64,000 bases of DNA from Alphaproteobacteria bacterium SO-S41 (GCA_019670725.1 AP024629.1:3286001-3350000); one strand, 5' to 3'; numbered from the stretch's first letter, positions 1 to 8,901 are shown. Numbers and translations: made by a program. The notes: generated by a model from the letters alone, not told the origin.

Positions 1-742
1 TCGTGCCCTTCACGGTCCAGCCCGCCGCACCCAGCCACACGCCGATCCGCGCCACGACCTCGCGCTGGGTCAGCGTATCGCGCACCACGCCCTTGCCGAC
101 ATTGCCGCGTCCCGCCTCGAATTGCGGCTTCACCAGCGCGATCAGTTCCGCCCCGGGCGCGGCCAGCGCCAGCGGCCGCGGCAGCGCGAGCTGCAGCGAG
201 ATGAAGCTGACATCGGCCACCACCAGATCGGGCTGCTCGACGATCTCGGTCCGCGTCAGGTTCCGCGCATCGGTCTTCTCCAGCGAGACGATGCGCGCGT
301 CGCCCTTCAATTCCTTGGCGAGCTGGTCGGTGCCGACATCGACCGCGAACACCTTCTTCGCCCCGCGCTGGATTAGCACCTGCGTGAACCCGCCGGTCGA
401 GGCGCCGACATCCAGGCACACCTTGCCCTTGGGATCGACGCCGAAGTGGTCCAGCGCATGCACCAGCTTCAGCGCGCCGCGCGAGACGAACGGATTGGCC
501 CGCGCCTTCAGCGTCAGCTTCACGGTCGCGTCCAGCATGTCGCTGGCGCTCTCGACCTTCTTGTCGCCGGAAAAAATATTGCCCGCGCGGATTTCCGACT
601 GCGCACGGTTGCGGCTGCGGAACAGGCCCTGCTCCACCGCCAGCAGATCGGCGCGCATCTTCGACCCCGCCGGCGGGCCCGAAGGCGCAGCCGGCTTGGC
701 GGTCAGCGTCAGCCTTGGCCTTACGCCCGGTTGCTCGCCCAT
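1..742 (-). CDS. tlyA: TlyA-family rRNA 2'-O-methyltransferase (3' end cut by window)
   Basis: TlyA proteins combine an S4 RNA-binding domain with an FtsJ/RrmJ-type SAM methyltransferase and 2'-O-methylate rRNA; some are annotated as hemolysins. Translation of the reverse strand gives an S4-like part (about residues 29-90, with [16 protein letters not shown]), then the SAM motif [11 protein letters not shown] near 110-120 and VADVSFISL further on. The ATG at 742 has a GAGG ribosome site and overlaps the end of dxs by 22 nt, so the two are probably cotranscribed and coupled. A shorter start at 658 ([10 protein letters not shown]) is possible. About 247 codons are present and the last 20-40 residues lie outside the window. 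Family assignment is strong; activity is inferred. Confidence 0.93.
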   Translation of the reverse strand, partial: MGEQPGVRPRLTLTAKPAAPSGPPAGSKMRADLLAVEQGLFRSRNRAQSEIRAGNIFSGDKKVESASDMLDATVKLTLKARANPFVSRGALKLVHALDHFGVDPKGKVCLDVGASTGGFTQVLIQRGAKKVFAVDVGTDQLAKELKGDARIVSLEKTDARNLTRTEIVEQPDLVVADVSFISLQLALPRPLALAAPGAELIALVKPQFEAGRGNVGKGVVRDTLTQREVVARIGVWLGAAGWTVKGT

Positions 743-2661
743 TGTGCCTCGCGTCCCAGCGCCTGCATGATGGTCGCCACGATATGCGGCGCGTTGAGGC
801 CTGCCTCGTCATACTGACGCTGCGGCGAATCCTGGTCGATGAAGTGATCGGGCAGCGTCAGCGCGCGCAGTTTCACGCCGCCGTCCAGCAGCCCGGCATT
901 GACCGCGAACTGCATCACATGCGCCGCGAACCCGCCGACCGAGCCCTCTTCCACCGTCACGACCACGTCGTGCTTCACCAGCAGGTCGCGGATCAGCTCT
1001 TCGTCCAGCGGCTTGCAGAAGCGCGCATCGGCGACGGTCGCGTTCAGGCCCATCGCCTGCAACTGGTCGGCCGCGCGCAGCGATTCGCCAAGCCGCGTGC
1101 CATAGCTCAGGATCGCCACCGTCTCGCCCTCGCGCACGATGCGGCCCTTGCCGATCTTCAGCGGCACGCCGTGTTCGGGCAGATCGACGCCCATGCCCTC
1201 GCCGCGCGGGTAACGCACGGCCGACGGGCCGAGGTCATAGGCGGCCTGCGTCGCCACCATATGCTTCAGCTCCGCTTCGTCCGCGGCCGCCATCACGACA
1301 AAGCCGGGCAGGGTCGCCAGGAACGCCGTGTCATACGAGCCCGCATGGGTCGCGCCGTCCGCGCCGACCAGGCCCGCGCGGTCCAGCGCAAAGCGCACCG
1401 GCAGGCTCTGGATCGCGACGTCGTGCACCACCTGATCGTAGGCGCGCTGCAGAAAGGTCGAATAGATCGCGCAGAACGGCTTGAAGCCCTCCGCCGCCAG
1501 GCCCGCCGCGAAGGTCACGCCGTGCTGCTCGGCGATGCCCACGTCGAACGTGCGGGTCGGGAACTTCTTCTCGAACAGGTCGAGCCCCGTCCCCGACGGC
1601 ATCGCGGCGGTGATCGCGACGATCTTCTCGTCCTTCTCGGCCGCGTCGATCAGCGCGTCGGCAAAGACGCGCGTGTATTGCGGCGCGTTGCTCTTGGCCT
1701 TGGCCTGCACGCCGGTGATGACGTCGAACTTGGCGACGCCGTGATACTTGTCCGTGCTGCTCTCGGCGGGGGCATAGCCCTTGCCCTTCTGCGTCACGAC
1801 ATGGACGAGGATCGGCCCCTCCACCTTGGCGTCGCGTGCATTGGTCAGCACGGGGATCAAATGGTCCAGATTATGCCCGTCGATCGGCCCGACATAGTAG
1901 AAGCCGAGCTCCTCGAACAGCGTGCCGCCCGTCCACAACCCGCGCGAATACTCCTCGGCTTTCTTCGCTTTATTGAAGAAGAATCGCGGCAGCTTCTTCG
2001 CCAACTGCTTGGCGAACTTGCGGAAGCCGAGATACGTGCCCGACGAAATCAGGCGCGCGAGATACGCGCTCATCGCGCCCACCGGCGGGGCGATTGACAT
2101 GTCGTTGTCGTTGAGGATCACGATCATGCGCGAATGCATCGCGCCGGCATTGTTCATGGCCTCATAGGCCATGCCGGCCGACATCGCGCCGTCGCCGATC
2201 ACCGCGACGATGTTGCGCTTCTCATTGCTGAGGTCGCGCGCGACCGCCATGCCGAGACCGGCGGAGATCGAAGTCGATGAATGCGCCGCGCCGAACGGAT
2301 CGTATTCGCTCTCCGCGCGCCGCGTGAAACCGGAAAGGCCGCCAGCCTGGCGCAGCGTGCGGATCCGGTCGCGCCGTCCGGTCAGGATTTTGTGGGGATA
2401 GGCCTGGTGCCCGACATCCCAGATCAGGCGATCGTTCGGCGTGTCGAACAGCGCATGCAGCGCGACGGTCAGCTCGACGACGCCGAGCCCCGCGCCCAGA
2501 TGCCCGCCCGTCACCGACACCGCATCGATAGTCTCGGCGCGCAACTCGTCGGCCAGCTGCTTCAGCTCGGGCCGCTTCAGCGCCTTCATGTCGGCGGGGC
2601 TGTGAATGCGGTCGAGCAGCGGCGTCTTCGAGACGTGCGGAACGATGGGAGTTTCGGTCAT
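721..2661 (-). CDS. dxs: 1-deoxy-D-xylulose-5-phosphate synthase
   Basis: DXS condenses pyruvate and glyceraldehyde-3-phosphate with thiamine diphosphate, the first step of the MEP isoprenoid pathway in the cytoplasm. The 646-residue protein has the family length. Visible motifs are GGHLGAGLG (about 52-60, with the conserved His), the ThDP/Mg motif [18 protein letters not shown] (from about 156), [13 protein letters not shown] (from about 184), and [15 protein letters not shown] in the transketolase-like pyrimidine-binding domain. The ATG at 2661 (MTETP) is preferred over an in-frame TTG 12 nt upstream. tlyA overlaps its end. It supplies precursors used by ispE, ispA and the polyprenyl synthase elsewhere in the window. 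Confidence 0.98.
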   Translation of the reverse strand: MTETPIVPHVSKTPLLDRIHSPADMKALKRPELKQLADELRAETIDAVSVTGGHLGAGLGVVELTVALHALFDTPNDRLIWDVGHQAYPHKILTGRRDRIRTLRQAGGLSGFTRRAESEYDPFGAAHSSTSISAGLGMAVARDLSNEKRNIVAVIGDGAMSAGMAYEAMNNAGAMHSRMIVILNDNDMSIAPPVGAMSAYLARLISSGTYLGFRKFAKQLAKKLPRFFFNKAKKAEEYSRGLWTGGTLFEELGFYYVGPIDGHNLDHLIPVLTNARDAKVEGPILVHVVTQKGKGYAPAESSTDKYHGVAKFDVITGVQAKAKSNAPQYTRVFADALIDAAEKDEKIVAITAAMPSGTGLDLFEKKFPTRTFDVGIAEQHGVTFAAGLAAEGFKPFCAIYSTFLQRAYDQVVHDVAIQSLPVRFALDRAGLVGADGATHAGSYDTAFLATLPGFVVMAAADEAELKHMVATQAAYDLGPSAVRYPRGEGMGVDLPEHGVPLKIGKGRIVREGETVAILSYGTRLGESLRAADQLQAMGLNATVADARFCKPLDEELIRDLLVKHDVVVTVEEGSVGGFAAHVMQFAVNAGLLDGGVKLRALTLPDHFIDQDSPQRQYDEAGLNAPHIVATIMQALGREAQWASNRA

Positions 2662-2786
2662 GTCACTACACAAATCCGGCCGCGCCGCCGTGCCCTGCGC
2701 GAATAGGCTATTATCGCACCTGCGAACGGGCCGCGTCGAGCCTTGTCACACATGAGAAACACGGGTTTTCGCACGTGGCAGGAATG

Positions 2787-3134
2787 TCACTTGGTCGTCT
2801 CCAGCCGCCCCGCCAAAGCGCGTAATTCACGTGCCAGATCGCCCGGCTTGGCGCTGTCGGCGGTCAGGACAATCGCATGCGCACGGCGCGTATCCGGCTC
2901 ACCCGCCGCGGCCAGCAGCGTCCGCTCGGCGATATCGATCGCCTGCACCAATAACGGCGCGCCATAGGCGCCCCAGAACGCCTCCGCATTGCGCACCGCA
3001 TCCTGCGCCAGCGCCAGGGTCTCCTGCGTCTCCGCCCGCCCCAGCGCCGCCTGCGCGTCCGCCCTGTTCGCCAGGAGCTCGCGCAAATAGGCGATATCCT
3101 CCAGCGTCAGGCCGACCACCTGCTTGTCAGCCAT
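2787..3134 (-). CDS. Hypothetical alanine-rich helical protein
   Basis: This 115-residue protein (MADKQVVGLTLEDIAYLREL...) is rich in Ala, Leu and Glu and should be almost entirely helical. It has no signal peptide, membrane segment, cysteine pair or catalytic motif. It lies on the same strand upstream of dxs, 125 nt from the dxs start, so it could be in a loose operon with dxs and tlyA. I do not recognise the family. The coding call rests on the clean ATG start, reasonable composition and lack of a better frame on either strand. Confidence 0.6.
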   Translation of the reverse strand: MADKQVVGLTLEDIAYLRELLANRADAQAALGRAETQETLALAQDAVRNAEAFWGAYGAPLLVQAIDIAERTLLAAAGEPDTRRAHAIVLTADSAKPGDLARELRALAGRLETTK

Positions 3135-3284
3135 CGATCCTCATCGTGCGCCCAACGGCGCGCTTCTGCCGCGCGCTATCACGCCCCTTTGTGGCGAATT
3201 CCCGCACGCCGAAAGGCGGCACGGAGGCGCAACCACCGGTGTGACAGCCGCCACCGCTGGCCCACCCTCGCCCGTCAAAAAAAA

Positions 3285-3330
3285 CCGTCATCCTTGAGGG
3301 CGCAGCGAAGCTGCGAACCCGAGGACCCAT
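3285..3330. repeat. REP-B element, copy 1
   Basis: CCGTCATCCTTGAGGG ... CGAACCCGAGGACCCAT. This is the reverse orientation of the element also found at 25891, 32506 and 48695. It is imperfectly self-complementary (GTCATCC against CGAGGAC) and intergenic in every copy. Confidence 0.75.
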
Positions 3331-3367
3331 GCCCGAGCGCCCGAAGAAAGCGCGCCGCCTCACAAAC

Positions 3368-3401
3368 TTGACAATATTCCTATACAAGGACTATAATCCT
3401 T
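3368..3401 (+). promoter_or_regulatory. Strong sigma70-like promoter with dyad over the -10
   Basis: A consensus -35 TTGACA (3368-3373), 18-bp spacer and consensus -10 TATAAT (3392-3397) lie just upstream of the gene at 3420. The dyad AAGGA-N6-TCCTT (3386-3401) brackets the -10 and could be an operator. The same module, TTGACA followed by TATTCCTATA and AGGACTATAA, precedes the related gene on the other strand near 25.85 kb. A double-consensus promoter is rare in high-GC alphaproteobacteria. Confidence 0.8.
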
Positions 3402-3419
3402 GTTCGATAAGGATGTGCC

Positions 3420-3898
3420 ATGCCCAATACGACGCTCGATCTCCACACCGCCTATCACTTCACGCTCCGCAACCTCGCCCTGGTCGGCGCCCGGCTGCAT
3501 GTCATCGCGCAGGCGCCGTACGACCGTGGCGCCCGTCAACCGTTTGAGCGCGCAGTCCAGCGCCTCTGCCTTGCCATGGCGGACATGTCGCTGGTCGCAC
3601 AGCGCCTCGCGCCGCTCGTGAAAGCCGACGTTCCAATCGCCGCCGGAAAAGAGACCCCCGTCTCCAGCGACGTTCGAATGCCCGTCACATCCCCGAAATC
3701 CGCGCAAACGCTGGACGCCACCGTTCCAATCAAACGCAAACGCGGCGCCCAGCCGGGCAACATCAACCGCCTCGTCCATGGCCGCCGCTCGCAGGCTGCC
3801 AAGACCGCCCGCATCGCCACAGCGCACATGATCGCGGAGTCAGAAGCCCTCGCCACTCAGGCCAGCGCCTTGGCCGCGCCTCACCTCATCGACATCCC
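3420..3898 (+). CDS. 'GN.NRLVHG'-motif protein A, no stop before a repeat element
   Basis: From ATG 3420 (SD AAGGA 7 nt upstream) the frame reads MPNTTLDLHTAYHFTLRNLA... and, near residues 105-120, a basic motif RGAQPGNINRLVHG followed by an Ala/Arg-rich helix. The gene at 25174-25815 has the same motif (RGGAPRGNTNRLVHG) and the same promoter. Proteins with R-G-G/A-x-P-x-G-N-x-N-x-x-x-H-G recur in proteobacteria without a known role; the basic motif suggests nucleic-acid binding, which is inference. The frame has no stop where expected: it enters an inverted-repeat element at about 3899 and stays open to 5042, antisense to the SolA-like gene. I end the feature at the repeat; the true C-terminus is unknown and the gene may be 3'-truncated. 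Confidence 0.55.
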
Positions 3899-4017
3899 CC
3901 GTCATCCCGGGCGAAGCCTAGCGGAAACCCGAAACCCAGGTGACCGGATACGGTGCTTGTCGCCCCTGACCCCCGCGTCTCGGACGGCTTCGCCGGCCTC
4001 GCCCGGGATGACGACGG
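3899..4017. repeat. REP-F element with 15-bp perfect terminal arms
   Basis: CGTCATCCCGGGCGA (3900-3914) is the exact reverse complement of TCGCCCGGGATGACG (3999-4013), with 84 nt between. It lies between the converging gene at 3420 and the SolA-like oxidase. The arms resemble the other GTCATCC/GGATGAC repeats of this genome. Confidence 0.75.
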
Positions 4018-4040
4018 CGTTAGCGCATATGGAGTGCGCG

Positions 4041-5168
4041 CTAACCGAACCGCCCCAGCCGGAACCGCGAGATATCCCAATCCGTCCCGCCCTCCAGCGC
4101 GAGGTCGGCGAGCACCTCGCCCATCAGGCTCGCGAACTTGAACCCATGCCCGGAACAGGGCGAGGCGAGCACGATGCGCGGATCGCCGGGCGCGAGGTCG
4201 ACGATGAAATCCTCGTCGGGCGTCATCGTGTAGATGCAGGTCTTCATGGCGCGCAGTTCGCCGGCGCCGCCAGGCATGTACCGCTCCAGGAACCGCCGCG
4301 TGCGGGCCTCGTCGGCGGGTCCGGCATCCTGCGCGGCGGCATCGGCGCTGGCCAGAATCTCCGCGCCACGATGCGAGGCGCACTTGAACCCGGTCTCCGC
4401 GAAATCGGGAAAGCCGTAGACCATGTCGTCCGCGCCATCGATCAGGAAGACGGGCAACGCGCCGAGCGCAAACGCCGCCGGGGTTTTCGGCCGATACCAG
4501 CACAGCACCTGCCGCGTCAGGCGGAGATGCGGTTTCAGCACCGGCGCCAGCTCGCCGATCCACGCGCCCGCGCTCACCACGACGCGGCCCGCCTCGATCA
4601 CCTCGTCGTCCATCACGATCCGCACCGACCGCGCGCCGGGCTCGATCGCCCGCACCTTGGTCTCGCTGCGAATCTCGGCCCCATGCCGCCGCGCCAGCGC
4701 GCGATGAGCCGCGCTCGCCCGTTCCGGCTTCAGATAGCCGCCGTCGCCCTGCCAGACCCCCGTGTAATCCGCCGGCAGATCGAACGCCGGAAAGCGCGCA
4801 TTGATCTCGGCCGCGCTCAGCACTTCATGCGACAGGCCGTGCAGCCGGCTCGCCTCCAGCGATCCCGCCACCAGTTCGCTGTCGGGCCGCCCGGCCTCCA
4901 GCACGCCCGTCACGGTCAGCAGCGTCTCGCCGCTCAGCCGTTCCAGCTCGCGCCAGTTCTCATAGGCCCGCCGCAGCAGCGGCACATAGGAAGGATGCTC
5001 GAAATAGGCGAGCCGGATCACCCGCGATTCGCCGTGGCTTGAGCCCTTGTCGTGACCGAGCGCGAACTGCTCCAGGCCGATGACCCGCTGGCCCCGCCGC
5101 GACAGATGGAACAGCGCCGCCGACCCCATCGCGCCCAGCCCGACGACCGCGACGTCATAGGCGGCCAT
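4041..5168 (-). CDS. solA: SolA/sarcosine oxidase-like FAD oxidoreductase
   Basis: Monomeric sarcosine oxidase / N-methyl-L-tryptophan oxidase family: flavoenzymes that oxidatively demethylate N-methyl amino acids and release H2O2. The 375-residue protein starts with a Rossmann FAD motif (VVGLGAMGSAALFHLSRRG, about 8-26), followed by SSHGESRVIRLAYFEHPSYVPL and, at about Cys311, MKTCIYTMTPDEDF. That Cys sits at the position that covalently binds FAD in this family. SPCSGHGFKF lies near 336-345. The ATG at 5168 (MAAYDVAVVG) is chosen because the Rossmann strand starts at once. It lies 5 nt after ispA on the same strand. The exact N-methyl substrate cannot be read from sequence. Confidence 0.85.
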   Translation of the reverse strand: MAAYDVAVVGLGAMGSAALFHLSRRGQRVIGLEQFALGHDKGSSHGESRVIRLAYFEHPSYVPLLRRAYENWRELERLSGETLLTVTGVLEAGRPDSELVAGSLEASRLHGLSHEVLSAAEINARFPAFDLPADYTGVWQGDGGYLKPERASAAHRALARRHGAEIRSETKVRAIEPGARSVRIVMDDEVIEAGRVVVSAGAWIGELAPVLKPHLRLTRQVLCWYRPKTPAAFALGALPVFLIDGADDMVYGFPDFAETGFKCASHRGAEILASADAAAQDAGPADEARTRRFLERYMPGGAGELRAMKTCIYTMTPDEDFIVDLAPGDPRIVLASPCSGHGFKFASLMGEVLADLALEGGTDWDISRFRLGRFG

Positions 5169-5173
5169 GGCGG

Positions 5174-6073
5174 CTACGCCCCGCGCTCCACGACCAGATC
5201 GACGAGACCGCGCAGCAGGTCGGCGCGTGCGTCGAAGATCTCCAGATGCGCCACCGCCTGCTCGGCCAGCATCGCCGCCTGCTGCCGCGCGCGGTCCAAC
5301 CCCAGGATGGTCACGAAATTGGTCTTGCCCCGCGCCGCGTCCTTGCCGCCCGCCGCCTTGCCCATGGCTTCGGGATCGCCCTCGGCATCCAGCAAATCGT
5401 CGGTGATCTGGAAGGCGAGGCCCAGATCCTGCGCATACCCGGCCAGCGCATGACGCTCCGGCGCGCCCGCTTTGCCCAGGATCGCCCCCGCCTCGCAACT
5501 GAACGCAATCAGCGCCCCGGTCTTCAGCCGCTGCAACCGCGTGATGGTCGCGATATCAGGGTCGGTGCCCTCGGTCGCGATGTCGATCATCTGCCCGCCG
5601 ACCATGCCCAGCGGCCCCACCGCTTGGGCAAAGCGCGCGACCAGCTCCGCCCGCACGAACGGATCGGCATGGATGTCGCCATCCGCCAGCAGGCCGAACG
5701 CAAAGGCCTGCAGCGCATCGCCCGCCAGCACCGCCGTCGCCTCGTCATACGCGCGATGCAGCGTCGGCCGCCCGCGGCGCAGATCGTCGTCGTCCATGCA
5801 GGGCAGGTCGTCATGGACCAGCGAATAGGCATGCAGGCACTCGATCGCCGCCGCCGCCCGCGCCGCCGCACCCTCGTCCACGTTGAACAGAACAGCGGTC
5901 TGCAGCGTCATGAACGCGCGGATGCGCTTGCCCCCGCCCAGCACCGCATAGCGCATCGCCTCCAGCAGCCGCGACTCAGGCCCATCGGGCAACGGCAGCA
6001 GGCGGTCGAGGGTCTCTTCGATGAACCCCTGCGTCTCGCCGAGCGCCGCCTCGACCGTGGAGCGCGCGCCCAC
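5174..6073 (-). CDS. ispA: Farnesyl diphosphate synthase (polyprenyl synthetase)
   Basis: Short-chain prenyltransferase that elongates DMAPP with IPP to geranyl and farnesyl diphosphate. The protein is 299 residues. The first aspartate-rich motif DDLPCMDDDDLRRG begins at about residue 88, with GGGKRIRA near 47-54 (IPP binding); GGQMIDI follows, and the second motif FQITDDLLDAEGD lies near 220-232. The DDxxxxD form of the first motif is typical of bacterial FPP synthases. It is followed by the SolA-like gene and preceded by xseB (3-nt gap); xseB-ispA is a widespread arrangement. The product would feed the octaprenyl-type synthase at 31.5 kb. Confidence 0.95.
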   Translation of the reverse strand: MGARSTVEAALGETQGFIEETLDRLLPLPDGPESRLLEAMRYAVLGGGKRIRAFMTLQTAVLFNVDEGAAARAAAAIECLHAYSLVHDDLPCMDDDDLRRGRPTLHRAYDEATAVLAGDALQAFAFGLLADGDIHADPFVRAELVARFAQAVGPLGMVGGQMIDIATEGTDPDIATITRLQRLKTGALIAFSCEAGAILGKAGAPERHALAGYAQDLGLAFQITDDLLDAEGDPEAMGKAAGGKDAARGKTNFVTILGLDRARQQAAMLAEQAVAHLEIFDARADLLRGLVDLVVERGA

Positions 6074-6076
6074 GGT

Positions 6077-6319
6077 CTAGCCCGCGTCGAGCTTTTCGGT
6101 GCCGGCGGGCGCCCCGCCCGGCCCCAGCACGATCTTCTCGATCCGCGCCTCGGCGTCCTTCAGCTTGCGCTCACAATGCGCCTTCAGCGCCGCGCCGCGC
6201 TCGTAGATCGTGATGGATTCCTCCAGCTCGACCCGCCCGCTTTCGAGGCGCCCCACGATCTCTTCCAGCTGCTTCAGCGCTTCTTCAAACGAGAGCGCTC
6301 CCAAATCGGTCTTCGCCAT
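6077..6319 (-). CDS. xseB: Exodeoxyribonuclease VII small subunit
   Basis: XseB partners XseA in exonuclease VII, which degrades single-stranded DNA from both ends. The 80-residue protein has the family hallmark ([20 protein letters not shown], then [29 protein letters not shown]) and family length. Its ATG (6317-6319) abuts the stop of the upstream deacetylase-like gene (6320-6322). It is 3 nt upstream of ispA, indicating an operon. The large subunit XseA is not in the window. Confidence 0.96.
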   Translation of the reverse strand: MAKTDLGALSFEEALKQLEEIVGRLESGRVELEESITIYERGAALKAHCERKLKDAEARIEKIVLGPGGAPAGTEKLDAG

Positions 6320-7249
6320 CTACGCCGCCATCAAAGCTTTCACATGCGCAGCGGCGGAAGCCGCCAGCGCTTCGAGGTCATAACCGCCCTCGAGAGTCGA
6401 AACCACCCGCCCCTTGGCGTGGATATCCGCGATCTCGCAGAGCCGCGCCGTCGCCCATGCATAGTCGGCTTCCACCAGCCTCAGATCGGCCAGCGGATCG
6501 GCCGCATGCGCGTCGAACCCGGCGGAGATCATCACCAGCTCAGGCGCGAAGGCGTCCAGCGCCGGCAGCACCTCGCGCTCGAACGCATCGCGGAACTCGT
6601 CCGAGCCCGAGCGCGGCGCCAGCGGCACGTTCAGCACGTTGTTGGCGAAACCCCGCTCCTGCGGCAGGCCGGTGCCGGGATAGAGCGGCCACTGATGGGT
6701 GGAGGCAAAGAACAGGTCCGCATCCCGCTCGAACGCCGCCTGCGTGCCGTTGCCGTGATGCACGTCGAAGTCCACGACCGCGACCCGCTTCAGCCCATGA
6801 CTCGCCCGCGCTCGCTGCGCCCCGACCGCGACATTGTTGAAGACGCAGAAGCCCATCGCGGTCCCGGGCTCGGCATGGTGTCCGGGCGGGCGCACCGCCG
6901 CAAAGGCGTTCTTCGCCTCCCCGGTCATCACCGCATCCACCGCCGCAATCACCCCGCCCGCCGCGCGCAACGCCGCCTCGCCCGAGCCCGGCGACAGCGT
7001 CGTATCGCCGTCGATCGATTTCAGTCCCCGCGCCGGCACGCTCTCCAGCACCCGGCTGATGAAGGCCTTGGGATGGATCAGCGCGAGAGTCTCGGGATCG
7101 GCCCGCAAGGCTTCGCCCCGCACCAATGCCGCGAATGCCGGATCGGCCAGCGCCTCCAGCACTGCCCGCAGGCGCTCCGGCGACTCCGGATGGCCGGGCG
7201 GCGTGACATGGTCCAGACAGGCGAAATGCGTGAAAAGCGCCGTCGTCAT
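6320..7249 (-). CDS. Histone deacetylase-like amidohydrolase
   Basis: Class II HDAC/acetoin-utilisation superfamily Zn amidohydrolase; bacterial members deacetylate acetylpolyamines or proteins. The 309-residue protein shows the fold's core motifs: HPESPERL near the N-terminus, RPPGHHAEPGTAMGFCVFNN with the tandem active-site His, DFDVHHGNGTQ (Zn ligands Asp/His), ISAGFDAHAADPL with the second Zn Asp, and EGGYDL near the C-terminus. ATG 7249 (MTTALFTH) is chosen because homology begins at once; longer in-frame extensions overlap the divergent hydrolase. xseB follows with no gap. The substrate is unknown. Confidence 0.92.
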   Translation of the reverse strand: MTTALFTHFACLDHVTPPGHPESPERLRAVLEALADPAFAALVRGEALRADPETLALIHPKAFISRVLESVPARGLKSIDGDTTLSPGSGEAALRAAGGVIAAVDAVMTGEAKNAFAAVRPPGHHAEPGTAMGFCVFNNVAVGAQRARASHGLKRVAVVDFDVHHGNGTQAAFERDADLFFASTHQWPLYPGTGLPQERGFANNVLNVPLAPRSGSDEFRDAFEREVLPALDAFAPELVMISAGFDAHAADPLADLRLVEADYAWATARLCEIADIHAKGRVVSTLEGGYDLEALAASAAAHVKALMAA

Positions 7250-7306
7250 GGGATGAGCATAGCATCCGCGCTCGACGCCGCCATGACGAAGACGATAAAT
7301 GCGCCC

Positions 7307-8449
7307 ATGAAAAGACGCGGCCGGATTTTCCTCACCCTGTTCCTCGGTTTTGTTGTCGTCGCCGGTGCCGCATCGTGGTTTTTGCCGCGCTATTTCGAGG
7401 CGTTCTGGTTCCTCGAAGACATCGCCGCCGGCCCCGCCCCCACGGACTGGAAGGTCATGCACCGCGCCCCCGCGCGCTCGTCCGTCACCTGGACAGTGGA
7501 CGGCCGCGCCGGGTCAGGCGACCTCTACACGCCCGCCGAGCGACTCCGCGGCCGCATGGTCTTCGTGCCCGGGCTGCTGACCGACGCCCGCAACGACGCC
7601 CGCGTCATCGCCACCGCCGAATCCTTCGCCCGCGCGGGGTTCCTGACTCTCGTGCCCCAGATGGAGGCATTCGACGGCCTCAAGGCCAGCCCCGCCGACA
7701 TCACCGGCATTTCGGACGCCGCGCTCTGGCTGTCCGACTCCGCTGCGCCCGGTCTCACGCGCAACAAGGTCGGCATCGCCGCCCTCTCCTACATGTCCGG
7801 CCCCGCCATTCTCGCGGCCTCACGCGCGCCGCTCGCCGACCGTGTCGACTTCGTCTTCTTCATCGGCGGCTACTATTCGATGACCGACGTCATCCGCTTC
7901 GTCACCACCCGAAAATTCCGCGCGCAGGACAGCGACCCGTGGTCGTCAGAGCCGCCGGCGGACTACGCAACCTGGGCGTTCCTGAAGGCGAACGCCCTTG
8001 GTCTCGACGATGAAGCCGACCGCATCACCCTGGCGCAGATCGCCGACGTGAAGCTCCAGCGCGGTTCCGATGTCGATGTCTCCGGCCTGATCGGCCGGCT
8101 TGGCCCGGACGGCCAGGCCGTCTATGCGCTCATCGCCAATCGCGATCCCGATAAGGTCGATCGCCTCATCGCCGCGCTGCCCGCCGGCCTCCGCACCCAG
8201 CTTGATGCGCTCGATCCCGCCAAGCAGGACCTCTCGGGCTTCAAGGGCGACGCGCTCCTCGTCCACGGCAAGGACGACCCGCTGATCCCCTCGACCGAAA
8301 GCGGCAAGCTTGCCGCCGCGCTGGGCGGCCAGGCGCATCTCTACATTCTCGAACAGGTCACCCATGTCGAGGTGAACAAGGCCGGCTCGATCTGGGACCA
8401 GCTCGATATGCTCTTCGCCGGCGAGCGCCTGCTCGGCTATCGTGAGTGA
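7307..8449 (+). CDS. Membrane-anchored alpha/beta hydrolase
   Basis: The 380-residue protein has a basic N-terminus and one hydrophobic segment (about residues 7-25, IFLTLFLGFVVVAGAASWFL), so it is probably anchored facing the periplasm. An alpha/beta-hydrolase-like core follows: GRMVFVPGLLTDARND (oxyanion-strand-like), KVGIAALSYMSGPAILAA at the nucleophile-elbow position, and ALLVHGKDDPLIP plus a late THVEV that could supply the acid and His. The nucleophile motif is not canonical GxSxG (LSYMSG), so catalysis is uncertain. An ATG at 7283 would add eight residues. It diverges from the deacetylase gene, and its end overlaps the converging GNAT gene by 13 nt. Confidence 0.8.
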   Translation: MKRRGRIFLTLFLGFVVVAGAASWFLPRYFEAFWFLEDIAAGPAPTDWKVMHRAPARSSVTWTVDGRAGSGDLYTPAERLRGRMVFVPGLLTDARNDARVIATAESFARAGFLTLVPQMEAFDGLKASPADITGISDAALWLSDSAAPGLTRNKVGIAALSYMSGPAILAASRAPLADRVDFVFFIGGYYSMTDVIRFVTTRKFRAQDSDPWSSEPPADYATWAFLKANALGLDDEADRITLAQIADVKLQRGSDVDVSGLIGRLGPDGQAVYALIANRDPDKVDRLIAALPAGLRTQLDALDPAKQDLSGFKGDALLVHGKDDPLIPSTESGKLAAALGGQAHLYILEQVTHVEVNKAGSIWDQLDMLFAGERLLGYRE

Positions 8450-8901
8450 GCGTGATGCCAGACGTAACGAACGTCCGGCGTCCTCTCCTCATTCCCCGCC
8501 CCGTCGGTGAACGCCACCGCGATAAAGCCGCGGCGCTCATAAAAGCGCCGCGCCCCCGCATTGCCCTGAAACGTCCAGAGCTGCAGCCCGCCCGCGCCGT
8601 GCGCATTGGCCTTGGCCAGATCGAGCAACGCAGTCCCCACCCCGCCGCCCTGCGCGGACGGGTCGGCATAGAGATGCTCCACCCAGCCCGCGCTCAGCGA
8701 CATCATCGCAGCAACGCGGCCTTGCACTTCGGCGACCCACATCTCGGTTGTCGGAAACAGCACGTCGCGCATCCAGGGCAGCACGGACTCATCGGGATGC
8801 ACCATCGGCACGATGTCGAGCATCACCTTGCGCGCCGCGAGGAAGCCGGCCGCAACGATGGGAATGTCGTCTGTCGTCGCGCGACGCAGCACGACGCTCA
8901 C
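8437..8901 (-). CDS. GNAT-family N-acetyltransferase
   Basis: Acetyl-CoA-dependent N-acetyltransferase fold, 154 residues. It begins MSVVLRRATTDDIPIV, and the acetyl-CoA pyrophosphate loop reads LYADPSAQGGGVGTALLDLAKA (about 78-98, matching Q/R-x-x-G-x-G/A). FQGNAGARRFYERRGF is the usual motif-B 'N..A..FYE..GF'. The GTG start at 8901 directly abuts the stop of the upstream methyltransferase gene (TAA, 8902-8904), so the two are cotranscribed. Substrate is not predictable. Confidence 0.92.
   Translation of the reverse strand: MSVVLRRATTDDIPIVAAGFLAARKVMLDIVPMVHPDESVLPWMRDVLFPTTEMWVAEVQGRVAAMMSLSAGWVEHLYADPSAQGGGVGTALLDLAKANAHGAGGLQLWTFQGNAGARRFYERRGFIAVAFTDGAGNEERTPDVRYVWHHAHSR

Noticed and set aside
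715-2097. Long plus-strand frame of 460 codons
   Set aside because: It is the antisense shadow of dxs: Arg/His/Ala-rich, without any recognisable domain, while dxs on the other strand is unambiguous.
3127-3387. 86-codon minus-strand frame upstream of the gene at 3420
   Set aside because: It crosses a REP-B element and the promoter, has no domain, and overlaps the start of the hypothetical gene at 2787-3134.
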